DNA from: Ficedula albicollis
Taxonomy: Eukaryota > Chordata > Aves > Passeriformes > Muscicapidae
DNA length: 64,000 nt
NCBI RefSeq assembly: GCF_000247815.1
Contig: NC_021678.1
Location: forward strand, 3,369,425-3,433,424
Direction of reading: 5' to 3'
Shown here: one piece after another, positions 41,122 to 57,194 of the stretch
How the letters are laid out: every line of letters starts with the position of its first letter
How positions within the stretch are numbered: position 1 is the first letter of the stretch
Program-made: the position numbers and the translations under genes
The notes under the pieces: model-generated
The model's input: only the letters and a program-made list of their open reading frames with translations
Databases searched by the model: none
Told to the model about the DNA's origin: nothing

Positions 41122-42217
41122 GAAGGGGGATTGCAGTGGGGACGGGGATTGCAATGGGGACCGGCATGGCAATGGGGACGGGGATGGCAATGGGGACGGG
41201 GATGGCAATGGGGACGGGGATGGCAATGGGGACGGGGATGGCAATGGGGACGGGGATGGCAATGGGGACGGGGATGGCAATGGGGACGGGGATGGCAATG
41301 GGGACGGGGATGGCAATGGGGACGGGGATGGCAATGGGGACGGGGATGGCAATGGGGACGGGGATGGCAATGGGGACGGGGATGGCAATGGGGACGGGGA
41401 TGGCAATGGGGACGGGGATGGCAATGGGGACGGGGATGGCAATGGGGACGGGGATGGCAATGGGGACGGGGATGGCAATGGGGACGGGGATGGCAATGGG
41501 GACGGGGATGGCAATGGGGACGGGGATGGCAATGGGGACGGGGATGGCAATGGGGACGGGGATGGCAATGGGGACGGGGATGGCAATGGGGACGGGGATG
41601 GCAATGGGGACGGGGATGGCAATGGGGACGGGGATGGCAATGGGGACGGGGATGGCAATGGGGACGGGGATGGCAATGGGGACGGGGATGGCAATGGGGA
41701 CGGGGATGGCAATGGGGACGGGGATGGCAATGGGGACGGGGATGGCAATGGGGACGGGGATGGCAATGGGGACGGGGATGGCAATGGGGACGGGGATGGC
41801 AATGGGGACGGGGATGGCAATGGGGACGGGGATGGCAATGGGGACGGGGATGGCAATGGGGACGGGGATGGCAATGGGGACGGGGATGGCAATGGGGACG
41901 GGGATGGCAATGGGGACGGGGATGGCAATGGGGACGGGGATGGCAATGGGGACGGGGATGGCAATGGGGACGGGGATGGCAATGGGGACGGGGATGGCAA
42001 TGGGGACGGGGATGGCAATGGGGACGGGGATGGCAATGGGGACGGGGATGGCAATGGGGACGGGGATGGCAATGGGGACGGGGATGGCAATGGGGACGGG
42101 GATGGCAATGGGGACGGGGATGGCAATGGGGACGGGGATGGCAATGGGGACGGGGATGGCAATGGGGACGGGGATTGCAGTGGGGACGGGGATTGCAGTG
42201 GGGACGGGGATGGCAAT
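41122..42217. repeat. 18-bp G-rich minisatellite, about 60 copies
   Basis: The unit is ggggacggggatggcaat, itself three related hexamers (GGGGAC, GGGGAT, GGCAAT). Units from about 41167 to 42174 look identical. Variant units with gattgcagt or gaccgg sit at both edges, as expected for an array homogenised by unequal exchange. Two G4 runs per unit give strong potential for G-quadruplex structure on the plus strand. Confidence 0.95.
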
Positions 42218-44136
<1,919 letters not shown>

Positions 44137-45243
44137 CCATCCCATCCCATCCCATCCCATCCCATCCCATCCCATCCCATCCCATCCCATCCCATCCCAT
44201 CCCATCCCATCCCATCCCATCCCATCCCATCCCATCCCATCCCATCCCATCCCATCCCATCCCATCCCATCCCATCCCATCCCATCCCATCCCATCCCAT
44301 CCCATCCCATCCCATCCCATCCCATCCCATCCCATCCCATCCCATCCCATCCCATCCCATCCCATCCCATCCCATCCCATCCCATCCCATCCCATCCCAT
44401 CCCATCCCATCCCATCCCATCCCATCCCATCCCATCCCATCCCATCCCATCCCATCCCATCCCATCCCATCCCATCCCATCCCATCCCATCCCATCCCAT
44501 CCCATCCCATCCCATCCCATCCCATCCCATCCCATCCCATCCCATCCCATCCCATCCCATCCCATCCCATCCCATCCCATCCCATCCCATCCCATCCCAT
44601 CCCATCCCATCCCATCCCATCCCATCCCATCCCATCCCATCCCATCCCATCCCATCCCATCCCATCCCATCCCATCCCATCCCATCCCATCCCATCCCAT
44701 CCCATCCCATCCCATCCCATCCCATCCCATCCCATCCCATCCCATCCCATCCCATCCCATCCCATCCCATCCCATCCCATCCCATCCCATCCCATCCCAT
44801 CCCATCCCATCCCATCCCATCCCATCCCATCCCATCCCATCCCATCCCATCCCATCCCATCCCATCCCATCCCATCCCATCCCATCCCATCCCATCCCAT
44901 CCCATCCCATCCCATCCCATCCCATCCCATCCCATCCCATCCCATCCCATCCCATCCCATCCCATCCCATCCCATCCCATCCCATCCCATCCCATCCCAT
45001 CCCATCCCATCCCATCCCATCCCATCCCATCCCATCCCATCCCATCCCATCCCATCCCATCCCATCCCATCCCATCCCATCCCATCCCATCCCATCCCAT
45101 CCCATCCCATCCCATCCCATCCCATCCCATCCCATCCCATCCCATCCCATCCCATCCCATCCCATCCCATCCCATCCCATCCCATCCCATCCCATCCCAT
45201 CCCATCCCATCCCATCCCATCCCATCCCATCCCATCCCATCCC
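44137..45243. repeat. CCCAT pentanucleotide array, 220 uninterrupted units
   Basis: 44141-45240 is exactly 220 units of CCCAT with partial units at both ends. I see no variant unit. The minus strand is (ATGGG)n. Because 5 and 3 share no factor and the unit has no stop, all three plus frames read HPIPS repeats and minus frames read GMGWD repeats; these are not proteins. Confidence 0.97.
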
Positions 45244-47529
45244 TGTGCTGCCTCGCTGGGGCTGAGGTTTGTGGGGTGGCTTTGTCCCCCTCTTGGGGAC
45301 GAACGTGCTGGGAAGCAGAACGGGGCTGGAAAGGAGAAGACTTGCCATCACCGATACCCTAGGAGGAGGGTGTGCTCCCTGTTTGCTGGTGGAATGGCTT
45401 GCTGATTGCCTGGCTGCAGTATTTGGATTTTTCAGGGTGTATAAGGCACGGGGCTGTCTTTGTACTGTGTTCCTCCTGGAGGCCCTGTTTTGATCAAGAT
45501 TTCTAATTTATTCTGTCTTGTGTGAAAACCTCATTAAAGAGTGCTTCGGTGCCTTCAAGGCACCACAAATACACAGAGAGAGGATGGGAAGAGGGAGAAA
45601 AAGATGATTATTTGTAAAAAATGGGAGCTGTGCCATATTGACATGGTGCTGCTGAAGCTTGCTGATGCAGGCAGCCTCTCCTAGCAGAGCAGCACCGGGA
45701 TGTCGATGAACGTCCTCGTGTCACTTTGGCTGATGGTGCAGCCTGGTGTGACAGCAGGATTTGTAGTGATGCCTTCAGACTGCCTTCTCATAGGTCCACA
45801 TGGCTGCAAATGCTTTCTTGTTGGCTTCCATGCCCGGCTGTGAACCGCTGCAAAACACAGAACCAGTACAAAACACCTGGCTGAAGTCCGTGGATCTTGG
45901 TGGGTTTGGGCTTGGCTGTGTGTTTTTTTGGGAGTGGATGTTGCAATGGAGTTGCATTGTGGTTTGTTTTGTATAGTGTTTTGTGGGTGTTAAAATTGCC
46001 CCAGCTTTTTGAAGTTGTTTAGAGTTTGGAAAGAGAAGGCAGTCCCCCTGGTTGGTGGCAGACAAAAGGTAAAGGCTGCTTTTACAGTATGGGTAATAAA
46101 CCCCCTCCCTCTAAATCCAGAGAGATTGCTGTGTGGTTGTTTTGAGTTTTTGGGCATGTGGAGCAGAGCTAAATTCAGCTCAGGTGGCTTTAAATTGTGT
46201 TTGTGATCTGTGCAACAAATGGTGATTCCCAAATTATTACGCTTCTTTCTCCTTCCACATTATCAACCTGGGAACTGCATCTCTCATGTTAATTAGATTT
46301 TGATGTGACATTTATAAATTTAATAAATCCAAGTAGGTGGATGATTTTCAGGACTTGGAGGTATTATGGATGTTATTTGACTGCTCAGAGCTAATGGTTA
46401 AAAGTGATTTGTTGTTTTCCGTGGATCTCATTGCTACTTTCAACACTCATCAAGCTTGAATAGGTGCTACTTTTAATTAGATAATTCTTGAGTTCCCTTG
46501 AACTGAACCCATGCACTGTGGGTGATGGTGACTTAAACATTCTTCCTTCTTCTGGTTGCTGCCTCTCTGCATCACTCAACATTGGTTAATTGCTGCACTA
46601 AATATGGGTGGCCTGGGACTTACTCAGATTTAAAAGCAATTTCAGCCTGGCCGTAAGGAATGGTTGCAGAATTAAAGACTTTTTAATTGGGGCAGCAGGA
46701 CATGCCGTGGAAAAAAAAAGTGCTCAGAAATAATCCAGACCCTTGTTGGGGAAAGGGTAATTTGTTGTTTGTGTAATAGAATAAGTCCATATAGCATCCT
46801 CAGAAAGCAAAGGAGTGTTGGACACAGGCCTGAGGCTGCTTTTGCTGGATGTGGCACCAGATCCCCGTTTCCTGGGGTGGTTTGCAGGGACTTGGGTAGG
46901 GCAGGAAGGATTTCTAAGGCTGCCCAGCCAGGTAGGTCCAGGCTGTTCTTTGCTGAACAAAGCAGAGTGGAGCAGAGCACCTGGATGCTATTTCAGTCGT
47001 GATTCAAGTGCAGCACATTAAACCCAGCTGTGCAGGGAGGAAGCGCTCTGAAGTAGAGGTGAGCTTAAAATGGGCTCAAAACCCTGAGATTGTTAGAGGT
47101 TCCTTGGATCTGATGGTCACGAACTGAGCTCCCATGTGCTGTCAGTGCTTGCCAAAGGATTTTGGTGTCCTTGGAGGCCTTTTGGGCCCAGGGCACCAGC
47201 ACACAGAGAGGGGCAGGAGCCCTCTGGAGGGCTGGTGTTCTGCATGGAATCTCCATCTTTTACTTCATCTTGAATTCCCAAAGTGTGTGGTGTGACATCA
47301 TAAGGTTAATTATTAAGTCCTGTCCCCCTCCTTCACCAAAATGCTGGGGGCAATGCAGAAGACTGAGGGATATGTGAAACCTACTGGCTTTTTCAGATGA
47401 TTTCATCCCAGTCATATTCTATTATTTTGAAAATCTGCTTAGCAGAGGCAGTGTGTGGTGCAGGTTACTTTGCCTGCTCGTAGACTGAAAGAACATCCAT
47501 CCTAATAAGCTGTAACTGTGTAGTGGGGC
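45244..47529. other. Non-coding stretch, no gene seen
   Basis: Unique sequence with short unrecognised frames only (at most about 100 aa). No RNA gene or interspersed repeat is recognised. Confidence 0.45.
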
Positions 47530-47617
47530 TTGCTGGAAGGTGTCCCTGCCCATGGCAGTGGGGTGGAAAGAGATGGTCCTTGAGGTGCCTTCCAGCCCAA
47601 ACCATTCTGGGATTTAA
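47530..47617 (+). mobile_element. CR1 LINE 3' end fragment, sense
   Basis: tggaaggtgtccctgcccat, then ggtgccttccagcccaaacc and attctgggatt as a degraded tail. Confidence 0.85.
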
Positions 47618-47639
47618 ACATCTCTAAAATCCTTACCCA

Positions 47640-48404
47640 TATTGTTTCTGGTCTTATCAAATGAGGTGTTGTAGTTGAGGGGAGAAAAAAACCCCAAATT
47701 CTTGAAAGTAACCCATGAGCTTTGTTTGGATAGTCCTTGATCAAGAGCTGGAAAAGGAAAACTTAATTTTGGCGACTATAATGTGTTTCTTAAAGAAATG
47801 CAGTTACTGTTGTTGCTGGGCTTTACAGTCGACTCTCCAGATGAGGGGAGCAAATCTAGAGTGGGACAAATGTCCCGTTGATGTTCCCTTCGTGTGTTGC
47901 TGCAGTCCTGCTCCGCTGTCCAACTGCACATCCATAATCAAAGAAAACCTCTAATAAATCCTTATTGGTATTGTTTCTGGTCTTATCAAACGAGGTGTTG
48001 TAGTTGAGGGGAGAAGAAAACCCCAAATTCTTGAAAGTAACTCATGAGCTTTGTTTGGATAGTCCTTGATCAAGATATTGTTTCTGGTCTTATCAAATGA
48101 GGTGTTGTAGTTGAGGGGAGAAAAAAACCCCAAATTCTTGAAAGTAACCCATGAGCTTTGTTTGGATAGTCCTTGATCAAGAGCTGGAAAAGGAAAACTT
48201 AATTTTGGCGACTATAATGTGTTTCTTAAAGAAATGCAGTTACTGTTGTTGCTGGGCTTTACAGTCGACTCTCCAGATGAGGGGAGCAAATCTAGAGTGG
48301 GACAAATGTCCCGTTGATGTTCCCTTCGTGTGTTGCTGCAGTCCTGCTCCGCTGTCCAATTGCACATCCATAATCAAAGAAAACCTCTAATAAATCCTTA
48401 TTGG
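47640..48404. repeat. Compound tandem duplication: 436-bp period with an extra 107-bp partial copy
   Basis: A block starting tattgtttctggtcttatc at 47640 runs to 47968. Its first 107 bp repeat at 47969-48075 with a few differences. The full 329-bp block repeats at 48076-48404. The two full copies differ at one site that I can see (caactg/caattg near the end), while the partial copy differs at several. A 79-codon plus frame is identical in both full copies (47715-47954, 48151-48390), but I do not recognise it. Confidence 0.93.
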
Positions 48405-50634
48405 GAAAGCATCTTCTGTAGGTTTTGCCTGTGCTGCTTTGCTTAGATTTAAATGCACAACAAAATAAATCTCCCTCTGCTTAGAGCCGTGACTCTAACA
48501 CTTTTTTTCTCCCTGACTTCCCAGCCTGGTCTGCCTTCTGTCTCCCTGATTTTGAAACTGATTGAAGGTAGCTTTTTTCTGTTTAAATGGAAATAAGGCA
48601 AAGCATATTACCAGCTGTGAAAAAAAAAAAAGGACTTCAAGTAATCTCTGAATCTAGTAGTTTTGGGTTTTCCCAGTGCAGGAAAACTGGCAGCTTCCTT
48701 AGCAAGCTGGGTGAGGCACAAGGTGTGGTAGCAGAATTCCTCAGGTGGCTTTGCTGGACTGGCTTTTTGGGGTGCTGTGGGCGCTGTCACATCCTTATTA
48801 GCTGTGTGGGACGAGGCTTGGGAATTTTATCCCTGCTCTCTGTGTCTGGGGAACAGCACACAGTGGGGATGCATTGCCTAAGCCTTCATCAGAAAAAGTA
48901 GGAAGAAACAGAAGTAAAACCAGGGTAAATCCTGTCTTAAGGACTGAAAGAGCCTTAAAATTGCCCCTTTCTGAACAGGTGGATGTGGAGAGGAGAGCTT
49001 TTGCAGCCTTGGCTTAAATAGGATTTTTAATAGCTGTCATCTTCTCCTGTCCACTGCAGTCTCCCTTGATTTCCTTTACTAAAAAAGAGCATTGCAATTG
49101 GGAGTGTTTTACAATTTCCCTTGCTGGTCCATTAGTGTATTAGCTTAGCTCCGTGTGTGTTGAATGCCACTAAATGTCACTTGCAAATTTAATGTTGGGA
49201 GCACTGAGATTTGTGCTAATTGAATTTAAAGTCTTATACTTGAATTTGTTAAAATGGCAGAGTCAGACAATTGAAATGTTTTAATGGGAGGACGGAGGAG
49301 CACTTGCAAATCTGCTCTTGTGAGCGAATCCAGCAGTGCATTTGTGCAGATGGAGGGGGAGACCCTGAGCAGAAAGATCAGTGTTTGATGGGGTTTTACT
49401 GTCCCCTTGTACATTACAGCATGGTGACAGCTGGCAAAATCCACTGTGTTGAAAGTCTTAGTGCTTGACTGCTCTGGGTCATTGTTGACACCAACTTAAC
49501 CTTAAATACTTCTGTAAAAATGGTAAAGATTATAGAGCCTTTCAGTTCAATTTAAATTTCTGCTTCTCCATAGTTTTAGGCACTGCTGGAGAAAGGTTAA
49601 TTGTTTGGGCTGTTGGTATTTAAACTCAGTTGTCTGTGTCTGTCATCTGGAGTTTTTATTCAGGACATTAGCAACTTCTGCACCTGAGGATTTGTTGTCT
49701 GGGGAGAGGCTGAAGGAAGGTGGTGGTTGTTTGGGGTTTTTTTGTTTGGTTGATGCTTTCTGTGTTTTTTGTTTGTTTTTTTTTTTTGGTTGCTGTTTTC
49801 ATTTGGGTTTGTTTTTTTTTTTTTGTAAAACAAAGACTGTGGCATTAAACACTTCTTTATTCTTAACTTCAGCGAAATACTGAAGGATTGGATATTTGGA
49901 TATAGACACAGAAAAGCAGACCCTGCTGCTGTGCTTTTTGTGAGGTAGTGTTAAAGAAATTACCCTTGATTGGAAAAGAGTCATAAAGATTGGTCCTTGG
50001 CTTTCCAAGCAGTGTAAATCTGTCTCCCTAGATAGCACAGTGCTTTTAAGGAGTTTGTCTGGAAACACTTCCATTAAATCTCCTGACACCAGGCTTTGAC
50101 CTTCTGCCACTGAGCTGGCATTTCATACGGGCTCCTGGCATGAGCTCTCCTGCCACTTTCAAGTAAAATCTTATCAGGCATTGAAAAGTTTGACTCTGCA
50201 GTCGAGCACTGTGCCAAAGCTGTAAAAGCCCTATTTGTACACAAAATGGATTTTTGCTTGCTAGGAGGGCTGGGGTAGTGCTTCAGTAACTGCAGGAATG
50301 GCTTTGAATCTACATAGTAATGAAACAGCTCCATCTAAATCGAGCATCTCCTGCACTCTCAGGTCTGCTCTTTGTCTTCTGAGTGTCCCTGCATGGAGTT
50401 TTACGTAGTCAGGTTATATTGCTCTGGAAAACTTTGTCAGGGGAGTTAATTTAAAGCAATTTGAAAGGCTTAAAAATGGCTCTGCTGTTAGGATGATGAA
50501 AAAGACCTTGAAAGTTCCTTGAGAGCGATTGCTGCCAGAGTTCCTGCTTGGCCATGCGAGTGCTGAGCTGCTCCCAGAGCCTTCTCCGAGGGAGAACTCC
50601 AGGGTGTCCTCCTTCAGTGCTGGCAGCCACAAAA
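48405..50634. other. Non-coding stretch with a GTTT-rich tract
   Basis: Unique DNA except for a T/GTTT-rich simple repeat at 49725-49826. Short frames only, none recognised. Confidence 0.45.
49725..49826. repeat. T/GTTT-rich low-complexity tract
   Basis: Runs of T broken by G (ggggtttttttgtttgg, gtttgttttttttttttgg). Low-complexity sequence without a flanking element that I recognise. Confidence 0.85.
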
Positions 50635-50785
50635 ACTGGCTGCCCCATCTCTGGGAGTGTCCAAGGCCAGGTTGGACAGAGCTTGGAGCAACCTGGGATA
50701 GTGGAAGGCGTCCTTGCCCACGGCAGGAGGTGGAACTGGTTGGGTTTTAAGGTCCCTTCCAACCCCAGCCGTTCTGGGATTCTGT
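50635..50785 (+). mobile_element. CR1 LINE 3' end, sense
   Basis: gtgtccaaggccaggttgg, agcaacctgggatagtgg, ggttttaaggtcccttcc and the tail ttctgggattctgtg. Confidence 0.9.
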
Positions 50786-52642
50786 GCTACATCGGGGCTG
50801 AAAACCCACCTGCTTTAACTGGGAAGGAAAATCCAGCACCTGTGGAGCTCAGGGTGAGCTTTGCCCCTTGCAGGGGGTGCCAGTGGCTATGGATGTTGGG
50901 TGTCTGGGGAGTACATTTTTAGTGGAATAAGAAAGCAAACCAGACTTAAGGGAAGGGATAGGAACCCGTGTTCCAAAGTGCTGAAGTTTGGGGTGCTCAG
51001 CAGAGGCAGCAGGGGAGAGGTGATGTCCAAAGCAGAGCTGTGAACAAGGCAGGAGTGGACAGAAAAGGGTGAGTGCAAGCATGTGAGGATCCCTGCTTAA
51101 TGACTCGACAGAACACATTGTTCCCTTTCCCCGAGTACTTTTGGGATGTCAGGATCCGTATTTAATGGAATCATGGTTTTATGGAGGCTCTCCACCCTGG
51201 GAGAAGCTCGCCTTTGCCAAAAGCAATACTCAGTAATGGGCTGAGGGTTCTTATCTACTCTCCATGAAACACTGCAAAAAACTTATTTTGCAGTAATGAC
51301 CAATTACCCACAAATTAACAAAATTCTTTGTCAGATATTTGCCTTTGTTTTTGTGCCTGTGCAATTTCCTAATTCATTTTTTCTCGCTTTCAAAACATAA
51401 ATAGATGGGTTATCAAAGGCCATTTTAAAAACAAAAACAAAGCCCTAAGCACATTTATCAGAAAGGGATTATTTGTATTCTGATGGTTTGTTTAGAATGT
51501 CTTTGCTTGCAAGAAAATGTGTGTTTGTGCTGGGAAGACACAGACCCATCCAGTCACGTGCCTTGTATCCAAGAATTATAATGTTTTTGAGAGGGAATGC
51601 CAGAGTTCAGCCATGGGTTCAGGAAGTGTAAGTGGCTAGGAGAATACTTGTGGAGATGACAATCACTGGCTAATCCATATTACTTCCTCCTCTGAGCAGG
51701 ACTAAGCCCAAAGAAACGTCAGGTTTTTCAGGGTCTTCTTGAGGTTTGAAAATGTCCAAGGGAGGAGATGGGCTGCTTTGGAGAGGGGGGTTCTACCTTG
51801 TGTAGGGAGATAACCTGCAAGTTTGATTCAGTGCCAGGGGAGGAACCTGAGACCCAGATGATATTGGATACAGGTGCACCAGATTGATGCACTAAAGGCC
51901 ATTAGCTGCTTTCCTGTCCGTGCCTGGCCAGCTGAGTTGATGTTCTTAATGAACTGCTCCTTAGATATCTTAACTTCTGACTGCTGCTCCTTAACTCATG
52001 GTCCATCAGGGCACAAGTGAATTGATCAGCATCATTTATAACTGTCTACAGGGAACTTTCCTTGGCCACTTTATTGAGTGGCTGCCAGTCTAAAATCCTT
52101 TTATGATTCTTCCTGTTAGACTTCTCCTTCGCTAATATTGTTCTTAATGTAAACAATCTCCTGTAACCTCTTAACTTTGTAATCCCCTTCACACTGTAAT
52201 TGTGCCTTAATGCTGCCCATTTGCAGTTGGATATGAGCAAATATTTAAAATAATTGTCCACTCTACAAAATGTTGGTTGACTTCATAGATTGTTTTGTCT
52301 TATGTTTGTTAACTCCCTGGGGATCTTGTTTCCGTGTCCAGAACATCCATTTAGGTCTTTCCAAGGTAAGAGGTTGGAAAGCAGGCTGGAACTCCTAGGC
52401 AATGTTGTATTTCTTCACGTGGTTCCACTGCTATGGCTGTGTGTTGAAATTCAGCCTGCAGGATGTGATGTCATGCAAATAAATTAATGACTTGTGTTTA
52501 TTTGAAGATTGGATAATAACCCAGGCATGGGATAATAACCCAGGGAGCACTTGGCCCTTCTGCTCTAAGCTTCCCAGAAGTTGTGTTGTGGATAAAGCTT
52601 TGCCTGCCTCTGTCTTGCTGCACTTTTCAGCGTGAGTGTTAC
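50786..52642. other. Non-coding stretch, no gene seen
   Basis: Unique AT-rich sequence. Short frames only. Nothing is recognised. Confidence 0.45.
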
Positions 52643-52750
52643 GGGGTGGGAGCTTTTTATTCATGCAGAGACACCCTGACACCTTGCAGAGGGGCTGGGG
52701 TGGGAGCTTTGTATTCCTGCAGAGACACCCTGACACCTTGCAGAGGGGCT
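52643..52750. repeat. 54-bp tandem duplication
   Basis: The unit starting ggggtgggagcttt at 52643 repeats at 52697, sharing gcagagacaccctgacacc. Two copies with about two differences. Confidence 0.92.
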
Positions 52751-52849
52751 TGGACACGTGTTCCTGACACAGGCAGCCTGGGGACATGGAGCTCCCAAAC
52801 TTAGCAAGGTGCAGCTTCCAAACTCTGGGCTCAGACATGTGCAAAACTC

Positions 52850-52908
52850 ATCAGAGATGAGCTTGAAGGTCCCTTCCCACCCAGGATGGAACCATTCTGA
52901 GGTTCTGT
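52850..52908 (+). mobile_element. CR1 LINE extreme 3' end, sense
   Basis: gatgagcttgaaggtccctt, then ggaaccattctgaggttctg. Only the last ~60 bp of CR1 are present. Confidence 0.72.
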
Positions 52909-55245
52909 GTTCACTGGAGAAGAGCTTGCTGGATTTCCCAGCCCGCTTGTCACTGGTGTGTGTCACTGTGTCACTGGTTCCTCTGAGAGAGTGGTTGTGG
53001 TGGCAGGGTGGCTTGTGGCAGGCAGAGGCTTCCCACCCTGGCTCCCAGGGGAGGAGTGAACTCTTCAGAGCTGTAACCTCTGATCCCTATCACTGAATCC
53101 TTGCTTTCAGGCTTAGATTTCATTCCCAGAGAAACCCAGGGTTGGGGTACATCTGTTCCAAGTGAGCTGTCTGGGCTGATTTAATTCATGGCTGTCAAGG
53201 AGCTGTTTTTTCTTCCCTCACCTTGTCTTCATAGTCCCAGTTTGCAGCATTAAAGGGTGTTCCACGAGGTTTTGGAGACATGCTCTGTGGTTTGCCTGGC
53301 AGGGTGGGGCCTTATCAAGAGGGAAATAACACCACAGAGGGAAACAGCGGCACAGGGAGTATCAGTAACAACGGGCTTCTTTCAGGTCTGGGTCATGCAA
53401 AGCATTAATGACGTTTTCTGCACCCCTACAGTGGAGTAACTTCTGCAGTGACTCTGTCAGCTGTGTCAACAAACTTTGTGTTTGGAACTGATGTATTGCT
53501 GAGTTTTATTTTTATGTAAAAACAAGAGGCAGCTGAGGGTCTGCAGTAGACTGAACTAAAGTGGGTCTTGCATTTGTTGGAAATAACTGGAGGAGTCTTG
53601 CTGGTGGAGAATAGCCAGTGCAGTGACAGGATGTGTGCAGACAGCTGGAAGTGCTCAGACTTGCTTGCTTGCCAGTACTGTCCTGAATTAGGATAGTTGG
53701 GGTAGAGCCCAGTGCAGCTTGTGGGGTGTATTCCAGTGTGACATTTGCACACCAGACACTGTTCAGTTAGTGCCACTCACTGGAAAGAAGTGTTCGGGCA
53801 TTATGGAGTCTCTTTGCCTGGGATTGCTGGATTTGGGGTGCTGGAGCAAAGCTTGAGTGCAGAATGGTGGTGTAGAGTTGTTGCACCCTTTTGTCTTTGC
53901 GTTGTTGATGGTCATGGAAGAGGCCCCACAAACTTCAGCTGGAAGGGAGCGAAAGTCCATTTATTTCCACAGACACTGCAAAGCAAAAAGTGAAGAATTT
54001 GGAGATCTGAACATGCTGATCCTGCTGTCTTTATAGCCTTAAATGTGGGCAAAGAATTAAAATAAATAAAAACAGGAATGGTTTCTGTAGTGGCTTCTCT
54101 GGAGGCAGTATTATCTTCTGGTTCTGAGGATTTGTTTCCTTTCCCAGTCTGCTTTAAAAACATTTCCTTTTTCATAAAAACAGTGAATTATACTCCATGG
54201 GCATTTATGTGAAGGGACTACTGACCTATTTATTTTATTTGGGCTGTACTTTTTAAAAACGAAGTGTTCAAGTCAGGCCCTTAGAAGACAGATTGTCCTG
54301 CCTGATTGTCTTGAGCAAAATACCTTTCTGGTTTTAATTGGGGTTTTCATTGCTATGATTTACAGTGGCAGGGTGAGGGCAGCACCGTTCCTGCAGTGCC
54401 TCAGACAAGCGGGAAGAGAAGGAGAAGGAGCAGAGCTATTCCTTATCTGGACACTTTCTTAGGTGCTTACAGAGCTGTGTACTTAAATAATTCCTCCATG
54501 TAAGTATTGATGTGCAGCAGAGCGACACGGTTTTAAGCACAACGTTTAATAGAAGTATTCTCAGCGTGACTTGGCAAATATTCCCAAGCTCAACTTGCCA
54601 CCTCTGGTGCTGCCTCTTGTCATTGGAGTGAAGGAAGGTTTGTGCAAGGCTCAGAAACGCAGCTAAAATGGGAACACTTTGAAATCACCTCTGGGCACAG
54701 TCCTTGTGGCTCTCCTGGACTGGTCTGCTCGCTCTTCCTCCCTGTCCATTCCCACGTCCTCATGTCCATTCCCACCTCCCCCTGTCCATTCCCATCTCCT
54801 GTTCTGTGGGCCCCAAGGCCTGCCTTGCTTTGGGAGCCCTGCACTGCGTTTGGGGTTTTTGGTAAGGCGAGAAGGGAGGGGAATTTGGCATTTCAGCACC
54901 AGCTGCCTTGTCAGCCACCCTGTTTGTGTGTGCTGTTCCCTGTGCTAAAAGTGCAGGAATATTGTTCTGGCAAACGTTGTCAAAACTTGGATTCTCCTGT
55001 CATGTGCAGATGCAGTGAATTTCCTAGAAACTTCAGGGAGGAGATGAAAGTGATGTAGATAGTTTGTAACGACTGGTGATTCAGTCACTGAAGCATAAAC
55101 TGGATTTTTAATGTGCTGGAGAAGGAAAGAAAGCCTGGCTTGGTAAGGTCAGCATCAGAAACTTGGTTAGGGGCAATTTGGTTTGGGTTGTGTCATCCAG
55201 GTTGTTTTTCATCCTTTTCCCTGTTAGGCTGTTGAGCAAACTTCC
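52909..55245. other. Non-coding stretch, one short tandem repeat
   Basis: Unique sequence. At 54743-54799 three copies of a 20-bp unit (tgtccattccca core at 54743, 54763, 54783) occur. No gene is recognised. Confidence 0.45.
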
Positions 55246-55778
<533 letters not shown>

Positions 55779-57194
55779 GATGCTTTGCCACACTTCCTTC
55801 CCCTTCGTTTAAGAACCGAAGCAGTGAGCAGCCGTGCAGGGGAGAGGAGGGAGGATCCTCATCCTGCTGCTTGTCAGGGGACGTGTCTGGCTTCGCCCCA
55901 AGCTGGCTGTGATGAGCCAGGGTCGAACTGGAGGCATCCCAGTGTGATCCCGCCCAGGTCACAGGTGTCACCGTGCCCGGTCCGTGTGACCTGCTGCAGC
56001 TTTACGTCCAGGATCGCAGCCAGGATCCCATTCCCGAGGTCTGCTTTTCCCAGCAGACCTGCCTGAAGTTGGAGTCAGGGATCAGCATCCCCCCAGGGCA
56101 GGGCAGGGCAGGGAGGGAGAGCTGGCTGCAATTCCAGCCTGGGGTGGTCCCATTCCAGCAATTAGGAGGAATTAATTGCTTGGCCAGAGCCCAAATACAT
56201 TGCAGATGGCTCTTAGAGGGATGGAACAGATTCCTGATGCTGAGGTGTGTCCAGTTTTGGGGAAGTGGATCCAGAAACCACGTTTTTGCCAGATCGGAGG
56301 CCAACTGGCTCAAATCTGCAATAGAAAAGTTTCTTTTGCTCAGAAACAGAGTATCTTGTACTGATTATATTTCTAAGGACGAGGGAGCTTAAACTTCTTG
56401 CTTACCTTGGGAACTGAAAGCAGACAATCCCTGGTTTGGGCTGCTCCACAGGAATGGGGACAAACAACCATTTTCCAAGGGGTTTTGTTTATTGTCGTGA
56501 CTTTTGTGTTTTTATGCAGTGCTCCTCTTGGTGTTATGTTCCTGTTATCCCTTTGAACAAGGGGTCTGTGCATTCCAGGGAGGGTCTTCCCTACTGATAG
56601 TGACTCCTTGCTTCTGAGCACAGGATTTGTCTGCAGCCCCAGCAGCACTTTCCGATTTTATGGAAGATTTAGCTCAAATTTCCACCCTATTTTTTGTTAA
56701 TTTTTAGCAAAAATATGTTGCTTTGTTCAGGTCAAATTTGCAGCTTTTCTCTTTCCTGCCAATGTAGTGTTTTTGCACCTTTCATAAATCATCTGATGAG
56801 CTGTTGAAGCTGGAAGAGGCGTTTACAAAGCTAATGGAAAACTTGAGTAAAGGATGCTTTGCAGGAAATAGCCTCTCAAAAAGGGAAGTAGTGCAAAAGC
56901 CAGTTATGTTTTCCTTGTTCACAGACTTGTTTGGGAGAGATTTTTAATCCCTCACATCTGTGCAGGTGCAGCCTTCAGACTCCCAGATCAGTATTTTTAA
57001 CAGGAGCAGACCACAGCAGGGAATTCCCTCTCCCCAATCCAGTATTTTGGTCTCTTCAGGGAGCTTGTGTGTCTTTCAAAAGCCACAGTTTGGTGACTGG
57101 GTGTCAGAGTCTACCACAGAAACTTTCAGGAGGAAAAGGGGAAGGCAGCTCCTGCTGAAACGCCAAAACCATTGCAAAACCAAGTGTGAAATCC
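55779..57194. other. Unique spacer between two related minisatellite arrays
   Basis: About 1.4 kb of unique sequence with a short (CAGGG)n at 56098-56115. Frames up to 139 aa are unrecognised. Confidence 0.45.

Noticed and set aside
47715..48390. Duplicated 79-codon Cys-rich frame
   Set aside because: Identity of the two copies comes from the recent DNA duplication and gives no independent sign of selection.
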